The notes below the pieces were generated by a model, which saw only the letters and a list, made by a program, of their open reading frames with translations, had not been told where the DNA came from and did not search any database. From positions 3,348,001 to 3,412,000 of the forward strand of contig NZ_LT629739.1 of NCBI RefSeq assembly GCF_900105045.1: DNA of 64,000 bases. Direction: 5' to 3'. Positions 45,079 through 53,658 of the stretch are shown here, one piece after another. Position numbers and translations under genes: made by a program. Source of the stretch: Brevibacterium picturae. Lineage in GTDB: Bacteria; Actinomycetota; Actinomycetes; Actinomycetales; Brevibacteriaceae. Position 1 is the stretch's first letter. Every line of letters starts with the position of its first letter.

Positions 45079-45909
45079 ATGCAGTCCCCGAGACACCGGC
45101 AGTCGGCGCCGCCCCGGCCGCGAGCAGCGGCGCACCCGCCGCGGTCGATCACTGCGGACAGTCGGCAGCGGCAGAATCGCAGAGGCCGGAAGGGCAAGCG
45201 GCTCCTGTCACGCTGGCTGACGTCATCAAGGCCGCCGCGCACGCTGGCGGCTGATATCCGCCGGATAGTCATCGGCGGCATAGTCGCCGTCGCGGCCACC
45301 ACGCTCATGATGTGGGGCTGGGCCGAGCAAGTGATCGGGGCCGGCCGACCCAGCCGTCCGCTCGACGCCGAAGGCACCGGAATATACGGGACCCTCGTGA
45401 TCGGGTTCGTCGCTCTGCTCTTCCCTCTGCTCCTGGTCTCCCCGCGCCGTGTCGATCTCGGATACCGGCACCGGGGCCTGCTGTCACTGTTTCTCCTCGG
45501 GTCGATGCTCGTGGCTGGACTCATGGCGCTGTCGACCCTCCTGTGGCCGATCTTCGTTGGGCCGTTCGCACCCACGAAGCTGTACTTCGCGTGGGGTACG
45601 AGCGCGCTCATGGTGGCCATCGCATTCGTTCTGTCGTGGACGCTGTCACTGCTGTGCATCAACTTCATTTATCCGCTCATACGGTGGAGCGAGTCGAAAT
45701 GGAACAATCGGCTCACTGGCGGTCTCCTCGCGTTGGTCGTGGTGATGCTCATGCTTCTGACACTTCCGCTGCTGGACATGCCGGTCGCCCAGGCGCCGCT
45801 GGCCCTGCTTATCCTGATAGCGGGATGGGCGGCGTTCGTCGGTCTCACGGCCCTGATCGTCGGGATTGGTCAGGCGACCCGGAAATCTCCAGCAGGAGCG
45901 CCGTGCTGA
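45079..45909 (+). CDS. Multi-span membrane protein of unknown function
   Basis: This 276-residue protein has a basic, disordered head (1-65, rich in Arg, Pro and Ser) and about six membrane helices (roughly 70-90, 105-125, 140-165, 175-205, 220-245, 250-270). CAGACT stands six bases before the ATG, matching the other leaderless starts here apart from its first base. I do not recognise a family. A basic cytoplasmic head before a helix bundle could bind lipid or nucleic acid. Confidence 0.65.
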   Translation: MQSPRHRQSAPPRPRAAAHPPRSITADSRQRQNRRGRKGKRLLSRWLTSSRPPRTLAADIRRIVIGGIVAVAATTLMMWGWAEQVIGAGRPSRPLDAEGTGIYGTLVIGFVALLFPLLLVSPRRVDLGYRHRGLLSLFLLGSMLVAGLMALSTLLWPIFVGPFAPTKLYFAWGTSALMVAIAFVLSWTLSLLCINFIYPLIRWSESKWNNRLTGGLLALVVVMLMLLTLPLLDMPVAQAPLALLILIAGWAAFVGLTALIVGIGQATRKSPAGAPC

Positions 45910-46058
45910 TCGGAGGTGTGCTCATGAACCATATGGGTGTCGGTCGCGCTGCCCATGCCATACCTACGGTGGGTGTCGTCTTGGAAGATTCGGGGAGCGA
46001 TGAGTCCTTCGGAGCGTCGAAGTGGGTACTATTCCTGCTTGGAAGGACCGTAGGACAG

Positions 46059-46146
46059 TCAGTCGAAGATGAGCACGCTTTCGCTGATCCGGCCGTCGTG
46101 GATGGTGAAGAACTCGGCTGCGCACGCAGGTGAAGTCGTTCCACGG
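46059..46146 (-). pseudogene. Remnant 3' end of a SnoaL/NTF2-like gene
   Basis: On the minus strand the end of a frame reads AAEFFTIHDGRISESVLIFD and then stops at 46059-46061. This is the standard C-terminal strand of SnoaL-like (NTF2-fold) proteins. No start or N-terminal part exists: an in-frame stop lies only about 30 codons upstream, beside the permease gene. It looks like the residue of a deleted gene. Confidence 0.4.
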
Positions 46147-46163
46147 GTTGCCGACTTAGGTGG

Positions 46164-47540
46164 CTACTCCGCCAAATCGAGCATCGGGGTGGGGCGGCGG
46201 AACCCGCGGGTGACGACGGCGAGATAACCGATGCCGAGGGCCAGCCAGATCGCACCGAAGAGCAGCGTCCGCGGTGACAGGCTCGTCCACAGCCACAGCG
46301 TGAGGCAGAAGCCGATGCCGGGCAGCACGATGAAGCTCAGCACAGCGCGTGCCCCGCGTCGTTTCCCGTCGATGACGAAATGCTTGATGACCGAGAGGTT
46401 GACTGCCGAGAACGCGATGAGCGCGCCGAAGCTGACCATCTCGGAGATGAAGCTGAGGTCGACGGCGATGGCGAGCAGCGACACGACCCCGACCGAGAGT
46501 GTCGCCAGAATCGGCGTGTGGAATCGAGGTGAGAGGCGCCCGAAGAAACGCGTCGGCAATACACCGTCGCGGCCCATTGCGAAGAGGATGCGCGAGACCG
46601 AGGCCTGAGAGGTCAGCGCCGAACCGCAGGCGCCGGCGACATACGCGGCGGTGAAGAAGATCGTGAGGAACTCACCGCCCGCGGCAGCCATGACATCGAG
46701 GGCGCCCGAGTCGACGTCGGCGAAGTCGTTCGAGGGGTAGACGAGTTGAGCGAGGAACGAGAGCACGATATAGATGAGTCCGCCCGTGACTGTGGCGATG
46801 ACGATCGCGCGAGGCACGGTGCGCTTGGCGTCTTTGGCCTCCTCGGACAGGGTCGAGACCGCATCGAAGCCGAGGAATGACAGGCACAGGATCGCCGCAC
46901 CGGCCATGACGTTGCCGAAGCCGGGTGCGCTGCCGTCCCCGGTGAACGGTGCCGCAAGATCAACCGTCCCGGTGCCGGACATCGACGCGATGCCCAAGCA
47001 GGCGAAGGTGATGATGAAGATCGCCTGGGCGGCGATGATGACGATGTTGGCCCGTGCCACGGAGACGATGCCGATGACGTTGAGGAAGGTGACGAGAGCG
47101 ATCGCCGTGAGCACGAACACCCAGGCCGGGATCATCGGGAACGCGGCGGACAGGTAGATGCCGATCACGAGGTAGTTGATCATCGGCAGGAACAGGTAGT
47201 CCAGCAGCAGCGCCCAACCGGCAACGAAGCCGATGCCTGCGCCGAAGCTCTTCTGCGTGTAGGTGTAGGCAGATCCGGCGAAGGGCAGTTCGTGGGCCAT
47301 CTTCGCGTACGACCTGGCGGTGAAGACCATTGCGAGGAGGGTGATCACGTAGGCCAGCGGCACCCGGCCGCCGCTGACCTGGGTGACGATGCCGTAGGTG
47401 GTGAAGACCGTGAGCGGCACCATGTAGACGAGGCCGAAGAACACCAGAGAGGGGACACCGAGGGCGCGGCGCAGCTGTCCTTCGCCGCCACCGCGGGGTC
47501 GCTCGCCACCGTGAGTTGTGGTGTCGTGTGAGTGGGACAT
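46164..47540 (-). CDS. APC-family permease, PuuP (putrescine importer)-like
   Basis: This 458-residue transporter has about 12 membrane helices and is close to E. coli PuuP: LPFAGSAYTYTQKSFGAGIG, GWALLLDYLFLPMINYL, SFLGFDAVSTLSEEAKDAKR and SVSRILFAMGRDGVLPTRFFG are all in the right order. The ATG at 47540 has AAAGGA eight bases upstream; a longer reading is only leader. It lies 14 bases behind an amidohydrolase gene in one operon. Its likely substrates are putrescine, related amines or amino acids. A very similar paralogue is encoded at 50470-51813. Confidence 0.9.
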   Translation of the reverse strand: MSHSHDTTTHGGERPRGGGEGQLRRALGVPSLVFFGLVYMVPLTVFTTYGIVTQVSGGRVPLAYVITLLAMVFTARSYAKMAHELPFAGSAYTYTQKSFGAGIGFVAGWALLLDYLFLPMINYLVIGIYLSAAFPMIPAWVFVLTAIALVTFLNVIGIVSVARANIVIIAAQAIFIITFACLGIASMSGTGTVDLAAPFTGDGSAPGFGNVMAGAAILCLSFLGFDAVSTLSEEAKDAKRTVPRAIVIATVTGGLIYIVLSFLAQLVYPSNDFADVDSGALDVMAAAGGEFLTIFFTAAYVAGACGSALTSQASVSRILFAMGRDGVLPTRFFGRLSPRFHTPILATLSVGVVSLLAIAVDLSFISEMVSFGALIAFSAVNLSVIKHFVIDGKRRGARAVLSFIVLPGIGFCLTLWLWTSLSPRTLLFGAIWLALGIGYLAVVTRGFRRPTPMLDLAE

Positions 47541-47554
47541 GGCAGTCCTTTCGC

Positions 47555-49222
47555 TCAGGTCGATGAATGCACGGCAATGCCGCCGAGGTAGGTGGTGTGA
47601 ACAGCGGTCACCGCGAGTTCCCGCGGTGTCAGTTCCCGAAGGTCGCGGTCGAATCTGATGAGGTCGGCGCTCGCCCCGGGGCAAATCTCGCCCCAGACCG
47701 CGGGTGAGTCATCGGCGAAGGCCTGGTGTGCCACTGCAGTCGAATAGGCGTCGAGGGCGCGGTCGATGTCGACGATCTCCTCCGGCGTCCACCCGTCGGC
47801 CGGTTCGCCCTCATCGTTCTGTCGGCTCGTGCCGATCGCCAGACCTTCGACGGGTGCGCCCGAGGTGCACGGCCAGTCCGAACCGAACGACAGACGTCCG
47901 CCGCGCTCAAGCATGCTGCGCATCCGGTACTGCTCCAGGGCCCGATCCTCGCCGAGGCGGGGGATCGTGAGCACGGTCATGAGGTCATCGAGCTGTGCCC
48001 ACAGAGGCTGCATGTTCGCGATGACCCCGAGGTTCGCGAACCGGTCAAGATCCGCGGTGTCGACGAGCTGCGCATGGGCGATGACCGGCCGGCGGTCACG
48101 GTGCCCGTTCGTCGTGATGGCCGATTCGATGGCGTCGAGTCCCTGCCGGACGGCGGCATCGCCGATGGCATGGATGTGGACCTGAAAGCCTGCGGCGTCG
48201 ACGGCTCGAACCGCCTCGGCCAGTGTTTCACCTTCCCAGACCCGCAGGCCGTGGTTGTGCAGGGATGAGCAGTATGGTTCGAGCAGGGACCCGGTCTCGT
48301 TCTCGACGACGCCGTCGGCGAAGAACTTCACGGTCTTCGCGCCGAGCATCGGATCGGCGAGTTCTTCCACGCGTCTTCTGGCCTCGACCATGGCCGGCAG
48401 CTGCTCGGCGAAGCGGCGCGGGTCGGCATAGAGGGCCAGATTGAACCGAAGCTTCAGCCGCCCCTGGGTCGAGGCGGCGAGGTAGGTCTCGACATCGGCC
48501 GGTTCGACCCAGGCATCCTGGACCCAGGTCACCCCGCGTTCGAGATAGTAGTCCGCCGCGCGTTCCAGGGCGCGCAGACGCATGGCTTCGTCCAGCGGCG
48601 GGCGCACGGCGTCGACGAGATCGACCGCGCCCCACTCCCGCAGTGTTCCCAGGGGCGAATCGTCATCTCGGCGGGGGATCTCACCCAGCTCCGGCTGGGG
48701 TGTCCCCGCAGTGATCTCGGCGAGTTCGAGGGCCCGGGAATTGCACCACACCGTGTGATAGTCCCAGGCACGCAGAACCACCGGACGATCCGACACAGCT
48801 TCGTCGAGCCAGCGAGCGTCGAAGAGCCCACCGTCGATGAGGCTGCCGTCGTAGGAGGCGCCGGTGATCCACTCGATGTCGGGATGGGCAGTCGCGAAGC
48901 GCCGGACCTCGGTGATGATCTCATCGACGCTGGTGCACGCCCGCACCTGCGGCCCCTCCGCCTCGAGGCCGCCGAAGATCGGGTGGGCATGACCATCGCC
49001 GAAGGAAGGCATGAGAAACCCGCCGTCGAGGTCGACGACCTCGACCGATTCCTCCGACGACTGCGACGACGATGACGGGGACGCCGACGACGGAGAGACT
49101 GCCAGCTTCCGCTCCACCTCGGCGGTGCCGATCGCGACGATGACACCGTCGCTCACGAGCAGGGACTCTGCGGGCTCATTCGCGGCCCCGAGCCAGATCG
49201 TGCCGTTGTGGAAATGCGTCAT
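47555..49222 (-). CDS. Metal-dependent amidohydrolase (YtcJ/Amidohydro_3 type)
   Basis: This 555-residue hydrolase has the metal motif HxH in GDGHAHPIFGG, then GASYDGSLIDGGLFDA, a VQIHAIGDAAVRQGLD segment typical of YtcJ proteins, VIAHAQLVD and FGSDWPCTSGAPVEG with the catalytic Asp. Proteins of this type act on N-acyl compounds or cyclic amides; the substrate is not known. I chose ATG 49222 since the longer reading would start inside the palindromic operator. It is the first gene before the PuuP-like permease and is divergent from a TetR gene. Confidence 0.87.
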   Translation of the reverse strand: MTHFHNGTIWLGAANEPAESLLVSDGVIVAIGTAEVERKLAVSPSSASPSSSSQSSEESVEVVDLDGGFLMPSFGDGHAHPIFGGLEAEGPQVRACTSVDEIITEVRRFATAHPDIEWITGASYDGSLIDGGLFDARWLDEAVSDRPVVLRAWDYHTVWCNSRALELAEITAGTPQPELGEIPRRDDDSPLGTLREWGAVDLVDAVRPPLDEAMRLRALERAADYYLERGVTWVQDAWVEPADVETYLAASTQGRLKLRFNLALYADPRRFAEQLPAMVEARRRVEELADPMLGAKTVKFFADGVVENETGSLLEPYCSSLHNHGLRVWEGETLAEAVRAVDAAGFQVHIHAIGDAAVRQGLDAIESAITTNGHRDRRPVIAHAQLVDTADLDRFANLGVIANMQPLWAQLDDLMTVLTIPRLGEDRALEQYRMRSMLERGGRLSFGSDWPCTSGAPVEGLAIGTSRQNDEGEPADGWTPEEIVDIDRALDAYSTAVAHQAFADDSPAVWGEICPGASADLIRFDRDLRELTPRELAVTAVHTTYLGGIAVHSST

Positions 49223-49277
49223 TGCCAATTCGGTTCGTCCCCCGCTGCGCTGCGTACGATCACTGACCCGCCACCGG

Positions 49278-49296
49278 ATACGAACACTGTTCGTAT
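49278..49296. promoter_or_regulatory. Palindrome between amidohydrolase and tetR, probable TetR operator
   Basis: ATACGAACA-C-TGTTCGTAT is a perfect 9-1-9 palindrome, 55 bases before the amidohydrolase start and 60 before the tetR start. Its length and symmetry are those of TetR-family operators. Confidence 0.7.
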
Positions 49297-49356
49297 AAGT
49301 GACTGAGAACACGATACACTCCGAGTGGAACCAGGGGAAGAGGAGGTGAGATCGAC

Positions 49357-49989
49357 GTGAGGCTCAATCGGGAACGGCTCGTCGACGCCGCGCTCGCCCT
49401 CGTCGATGCTGACGGGTCAGAGGCGCTGTCGATGCGCACCCTCGCGGCTCGCGTCGACCGTCAGGTGTCCTCTCTGTACAATCATGTGTCGGGCCGAACC
49501 GACCTCATCGAACTCATGCGCGCCCGCATCGTCGCCGACATCGATGTGAGCGCGTTCGCCTCGGCGGCATCAACTGCTCACGAGGTTCCGTGGGATGCGG
49601 CCCTCGAATCCTGGGCGCGGTCCTATCTGCAGGCCTTCGCGGCCCACCCCAATCTCATCCGTCTGCTGGCGACGACGGAGATCCGGGAACTGTCGACGTA
49701 TCAGATGTACGACGCGGTCATCGCCGGCCTGCGCCGAGGTGGCTGGCCGGAGTCGCGGACCGTGGCGGTCATGCGCACGGTTGAGGCCCATGTCCTCGGT
49801 TCCGCGCTCGACATCATCGCCCCGGGCGATCTCATCACCCAGGATTCAGCCGATGCCCGGTTCTCCGAGATCCGCGCGGCACTCGACCCGCGATTCTCTC
49901 AGACGTCCACGGCTAGGGCTGCATTCGACCTCGGGCTCACCGCCCTCATCGATGGGCTGCGGCTGCAGTTGAAGGCGGAAGCGTCGTGA
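49357..49989 (+). CDS. TetR-family transcriptional regulator
   Basis: This 210-residue regulator has the TetR helix-turn-helix near the N-terminus: LVDAALALVDADGSEALSMRTLAARVDRQVSSLYNHVSGRTDL, visible in pieces such as MRTLAARVDRQVSSLYNHV. The C-terminal ligand domain is helical with an HPNLIRLL segment, as in the TetR_C_1 group. The GTG start has GAGGAGGTGA before it. It overlaps the ASCH gene by GTGA. It probably represses the divergent amidohydrolase-permease operon through the 19-bp palindrome. Confidence 0.93.
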   Translation: MRLNRERLVDAALALVDADGSEALSMRTLAARVDRQVSSLYNHVSGRTDLIELMRARIVADIDVSAFASAASTAHEVPWDAALESWARSYLQAFAAHPNLIRLLATTEIRELSTYQMYDAVIAGLRRGGWPESRTVAVMRTVEAHVLGSALDIIAPGDLITQDSADARFSEIRAALDPRFSQTSTARAAFDLGLTALIDGLRLQLKAEAS

Positions 49990-50444
49990 ACGATGCGTCA
50001 GTTGGGCAATTCTGGGGCCTGGCGCGGAGGGCGCGGCCAGAGCTTCCCGTCGAGGTGCCGGAGGCGTGGGCGTTCGGTGCGACGCCCGAGCAGGCCGACG
50101 AACTTCTCGCACTGGTCCTCGACGGGGCGAAGACTGGCACCGCCTCGTCGCTGTGGGATGTTGAGGCCGAGAGCGAAGAAGTGCCCGAGGTCGGTGAGAT
50201 GAGCATCATCCTCGATGGTCGCGACCGGCCACGCGCAGTCATCGAGACCACTGCCGTCGAGACCGTCCCCTTCGACGAAGTGACCGCCGAGCATGCCTGG
50301 GCCGAAGGGGAGGGCGATCGTTCCCTGGCTGCCTGGCGAGACATCCACGAACGATTCTGGCGCGGGCACGGGCTGGGCCCGCGCGGTTTCTCACGAGGTA
50401 TGCCGGTCGTCTGCGAGCGGTTCGCGCTCGTTTTCGTGTCGTAG
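49986..50444 (+). CDS. ASCH-domain protein
   Basis: This 152-residue protein has the ASCH fold: WAFGATPEQADELLALVLDGAKTGTASSLWDV, GEMSIILDGRDRPRAVIETTAVETVPFDEVT and DRSLAAWRDIHERFW, in the order seen in the family (quoted in part). ASCH proteins resemble PUA domains and may bind RNA or hydrolyse modified nucleosides such as acetylcytidine. Its GTG overlaps the tetR stop, so both are cotranscribed. Why it accompanies TetR is unclear. Confidence 0.87.
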   Translation: MNDASVGQFWGLARRARPELPVEVPEAWAFGATPEQADELLALVLDGAKTGTASSLWDVEAESEEVPEVGEMSIILDGRDRPRAVIETTAVETVPFDEVTAEHAWAEGEGDRSLAAWRDIHERFWRGHGLGPRGFSRGMPVVCERFALVFVS

Positions 50445-50469
50445 TCTCCGCGGTGGGCCAGTGGGCGGA

Positions 50470-51813
50470 TCAGCTCATTTCGACCGAATCGACGGCCAGG
50501 TCAGAGGGCTGCTTCCGGAATCCCTTGGTGGTGAACGCGAGGATGATCGCTCCGATGACCAGCCAGATCGAGCCGAGGACGACGGCGTGGATGTCGAGCT
50601 GGGTGAGCAGGAATCCGATGACGAGGACACCGATGATCGGACAGACGAGGTAGAGCATCACGCCGAGGTGGTTCCCGCCTCGGCGCTGCTGTGCCCAATA
50701 GACGATGACGGAGACGTTGACCATGATGAAGGCGAGGAAGGCACCGAAGTTGATGAAAGACGTCGACGTCGAGACATCCATGACGATCGCGACGAGTCCG
50801 ATCACCGCGATGGCCAGGATCGAGAGCACCGGGGTGTGGAACCGTGCGCTGAGCTTGCCGAAGAAGCGGCGCGGCAGCACACCGTCGCGGCCCATGGCGA
50901 AGAGCAGTCGGCTACCGGCGGCTTGGGCAGCGATGCCCGAGGTGAACTGTGCGATGACGAGGGCGGCCAGGAAGATCGCGCCGAAGAGGTGTCCGCCGAT
51001 CCGGCGCGCGATTTCGAAGGCTGCGGCATCGGAGTTCTCGAACACACCACCCGGGTGGACGAGCTGCACGGCATAGGCGACGACGACGAAGATGCCGCCG
51101 CCGATGAGAGCAATGAGCATGATCGCCTTCGGCACAGTGCGTCGCGGGTCGATGGTCTCCTCGGTGAAGGTGGTCACCGCATCGAAGCCGAGGAACGAAT
51201 ACGCGGCGACGGCGGCGCCACCTCCGATCGCGATGAGGTTCGCGTCGACACCGGTGAACGGGGTCGCACTGACCAGGCCGGCCGCGCCGCCAGTGGAGAA
51301 GACATCGGACAGTGACAGGACGACGAAGAAAGCGATGACGAGGATCTGGAAGGACATGAGGATGAGGTTCACGCGATCGGCGACCTTGATTCCGACGATG
51401 TTGAGCACGGTCGTGAGCACGATGAATCCGATGATCCACACGGCTATCGGCACCGCAGGGAACTGTGCCTGCAGGTAGGAGCCGCCGATGAGCCAGATGA
51501 CCATCGGCAGGAAGAGGTAGTCGAGCATGGTGGCCCAGCCGACGAGGAATCCCACGCGACCGTCGATGGTTTTGCGTACATAGGTGTAGGCAGACCCTGC
51601 GACAGGGAATGCCGCGGCCATGCGCCCGTAGCTGTTGGCGGTGAAGAGCATCGCGATGAGCGCGAGCAGGTACGCGCTGGCGCTGGCTCCGGAGGTCTGG
51701 GAGGCGATGACGCCGAAGATGCCGAGCACGATGAGCGGCGTGAGGTAGGCGAGGCCGAATATCACCAACGACGGCAGTCGCAGGGTTCGGGAGAGCGTGA
51801 CGGTGTCGGACAT
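50470..51813 (-). CDS. APC-family permease, second PuuP-like paralogue
   Basis: This 447-residue transporter has about 12 membrane helices. It shares the PuuP landmarks FPVAGSAYTYVRKTIDGRVG, GWATMLDYLFLPMVIWL, YSFLGFDAVTTFTEETIDPR and GSRLLFAMGRDGVLPRRFFG. It is clearly related to the permease at 46164-47540. The ATG at 51813 has GGAG nine bases upstream. It lies 75 bases behind a nitrilase-type gene on the same strand, giving a second hydrolase-permease pair. Confidence 0.9.
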   Translation of the reverse strand: MSDTVTLSRTLRLPSLVIFGLAYLTPLIVLGIFGVIASQTSGASASAYLLALIAMLFTANSYGRMAAAFPVAGSAYTYVRKTIDGRVGFLVGWATMLDYLFLPMVIWLIGGSYLQAQFPAVPIAVWIIGFIVLTTVLNIVGIKVADRVNLILMSFQILVIAFFVVLSLSDVFSTGGAAGLVSATPFTGVDANLIAIGGGAAVAAYSFLGFDAVTTFTEETIDPRRTVPKAIMLIALIGGGIFVVVAYAVQLVHPGGVFENSDAAAFEIARRIGGHLFGAIFLAALVIAQFTSGIAAQAAGSRLLFAMGRDGVLPRRFFGKLSARFHTPVLSILAIAVIGLVAIVMDVSTSTSFINFGAFLAFIMVNVSVIVYWAQQRRGGNHLGVMLYLVCPIIGVLVIGFLLTQLDIHAVVLGSIWLVIGAIILAFTTKGFRKQPSDLAVDSVEMS

Positions 51814-51888
51814 GGGAAACTCCATTGTTCACAGTGATATCAGTGGGGCGAGTGGGCAGGATTCTCAGTGGCGGTGCGGTCGCTGTAC

Positions 51889-52800
51889 TCAGTCGCGGTG
51901 CCGGTGATGAGGTGACCAGCGAACCGGGTCGAGAGTTCCGTCGTAGAGGGGGAGAGGGATCGGCGCGTCGTCGGATCGGAACTGGGACCAGACCCGGTTG
52001 GTTCCGGCGGTGCCCACCTCTCGCACGCGCCGAACTCTGGCCGGGTCCATCCGGACGACGATGGTGTCCTCACCGAGGCCCGCCTCGCCGAGGAGGAGAC
52101 CCTCCGGGTCGACAGCGATGCTGCGGCCGCGACCATAAGGTGCTGCGCAGTTGACGCTGAGCATGTACACCTGATTGACGATCGCGTTCGCGCGTGCCAG
52201 AACGAGTTCCTGTTCGCGATCCTGGCTGGTGGTCTTGACGATATTGACGATAGCGTCAGCCCCCATCCATGCGAGGTGGCGGGAGTGTTCGGGGAACCAG
52301 GCGTCGTAGCAGTTGGACAGTCCGAGCACGCCGCAGCCATCCAGTGGGGCGATGACGAATTCGGTTCCCGGCCGGTGGGGTTCAAAGGGTCTCCAGGGGA
52401 ACATCTTGCGGTAGCTCGCGGCGAGTTTCCCATCGGGGGAGAAGACCAGCTGAGTGTTGTAATACTCGAGGGTCTCGGACTCGGGCACGCTCTCGCTCGC
52501 ATCGGGCTTCTCGCCGATGCTGCCGGGGCACAGCCACAGTCCGAATTCCGCGGCGATCGCGCCGATTCTCTCGACATAGGGATCGTCGAGTGTCACGGCC
52601 AGTGAAGCGAGCGCCTCGGCCTGCTCACCGAGTGGAAGTTGATCCACGCCCTGGAGGTGCAGCTCCGGGTAGACGAGCATGGTGACCTCGGGGAAGTGGG
52701 CGCAGGTAGCCGCGACGTCGGCCCGAAAGCTCTCGAGGGCATCGGGGCCGGAGAGAGGCGACCGCTGAGCAAGGCCCACAACCAATTCGCGTTCCGTCAC
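51889..52800 (-). CDS. Carbon-nitrogen hydrolase (nitrilase superfamily)
   Basis: This 303-residue enzyme has the complete Glu-Lys-Cys triad of the superfamily: Glu in MLVYPELHLQG (about residue 45), Lys in SYRKMFPWRPFEP (about 131) and Cys in LGLSNCYDAWFPEHSR (about 164). It should hydrolyse an amide, N-carbamoyl or nitrile compound; N-carbamoylputrescine amidase is one candidate given the PuuP-like partner, but this is inference. The start is within 76 bases of the divergent gntR gene, with a palindromic operator in the gap. Confidence 0.88.
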   Translation of the reverse strand: MTERELVVGLAQRSPLSGPDALESFRADVAATCAHFPEVTMLVYPELHLQGVDQLPLGEQAEALASLAVTLDDPYVERIGAIAAEFGLWLCPGSIGEKPDASESVPESETLEYYNTQLVFSPDGKLAASYRKMFPWRPFEPHRPGTEFVIAPLDGCGVLGLSNCYDAWFPEHSRHLAWMGADAIVNIVKTTSQDREQELVLARANAIVNQVYMLSVNCAAPYGRGRSIAVDPEGLLLGEAGLGEDTIVVRMDPARVRRVREVGTAGTNRVWSQFRSDDAPIPLPLYDGTLDPVRWSPHHRHRD

Positions 52801-52826
52801 GACGGGTCCCTTCGCTTCGTCTTTAA

Positions 52827-52845
52827 AGTGATCATTTTGATCACT
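52827..52845. promoter_or_regulatory. Palindrome between nitrilase and gntR genes, probable GntR operator
   Basis: AGTGATCA-TTT-TGATCACT is a perfect 8-3-8 palindrome, 26 bases before the nitrilase start and 31 before gntR. A TGATCA-type half site is common among GntR proteins. Confidence 0.65.
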
Positions 52846-52875
52846 ATAAGCTCACCTCCGGATAGACTGCAAGAT

Positions 52876-53637
52876 ATGGCGAGTAGGAAATCAACGCAGA
52901 GCGCCGACGGGGACGTTCCCGGTGTCGATCAGACGATCTTCGCTGCCCCTGGGGCAGCGGCTGTGACCAGGCTCTCTGCCGTCGACACTGTTCGAGCGCG
53001 CGTTCTTCTCTCGATCGAGCACGCTCTTCTGTCTCCCGGCAGCAAACTCCCGCGCACGGAACTTCTCGCCTCGGGGCTTGAGGTCAGTGTCATCACTGCC
53101 CGGCGTGCCCTCGAGAGTCTTGTCGATGACGGAGTCCTCGAACGCAGGCGAGGGCGCGGCGGCGGGACCTTCGTGACTGCGGATCCTCCATCTCTCAATG
53201 ACTCATCGGTGACCGCCTATCGTGCCGACGCGGATGCCATCCTCAGGCTCATCGACCAGCGCAGCCTGATGGAGAGCGCCATTGTCGCCGAGGCGGCACG
53301 CAGGGCCACGCCCGAACAGTGCGATGAGCTCGATGGGCTGATCCGAGCATCGCGTGAGGCCGCCGACTGGCACGAGCACCATGGCCCCGACACGCGTTTC
53401 CATCGTCTGTGCGCCGAGATCAGCGGACTGCCTGAGGTCGATACCTACCTGGCGTACTACTCGGCGCTGACGAGGTACTTCGTTCCCTACCCGCAGGAAC
53501 AGCTGGAAGAGGGGCGAGAGCACCATGAGCGTCTCGTGGCAGCATTCCGCGAACACGACTCGATTGCCGCCATCGAAGTCACTCGCATTCATGTTGACGC
53601 TCTGCGCCGCGAGATGTTCGTCGGGCTGGAACGATGA
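52876..53637 (+). CDS. GntR-family regulator (FadR/FCD type)
   Basis: This 253-residue protein has a winged helix-turn-helix (about 35-100) with SKLPRTELLASGLEVSVITARRALESLVDDGVLERRRGRGGGTFV in pieces, then a helical FCD domain with DTRFHRLCAEISGLPEV. The ATG is seven bases after TAGACT, a leaderless start. It should repress the divergent nitrilase-permease operon through the palindrome at 52827-52845. The stop is 21 bases ahead of the broken MDMPI-type gene. Confidence 0.91.
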   Translation: MASRKSTQSADGDVPGVDQTIFAAPGAAAVTRLSAVDTVRARVLLSIEHALLSPGSKLPRTELLASGLEVSVITARRALESLVDDGVLERRRGRGGGTFVTADPPSLNDSSVTAYRADADAILRLIDQRSLMESAIVAEAARRATPEQCDELDGLIRASREAADWHEHHGPDTRFHRLCAEISGLPEVDTYLAYYSALTRYFVPYPQEQLEEGREHHERLVAAFREHDSIAAIEVTRIHVDALRREMFVGLER

Positions 53638-53658
53638 GCAGGCGAGAGGGGGCGCCGG

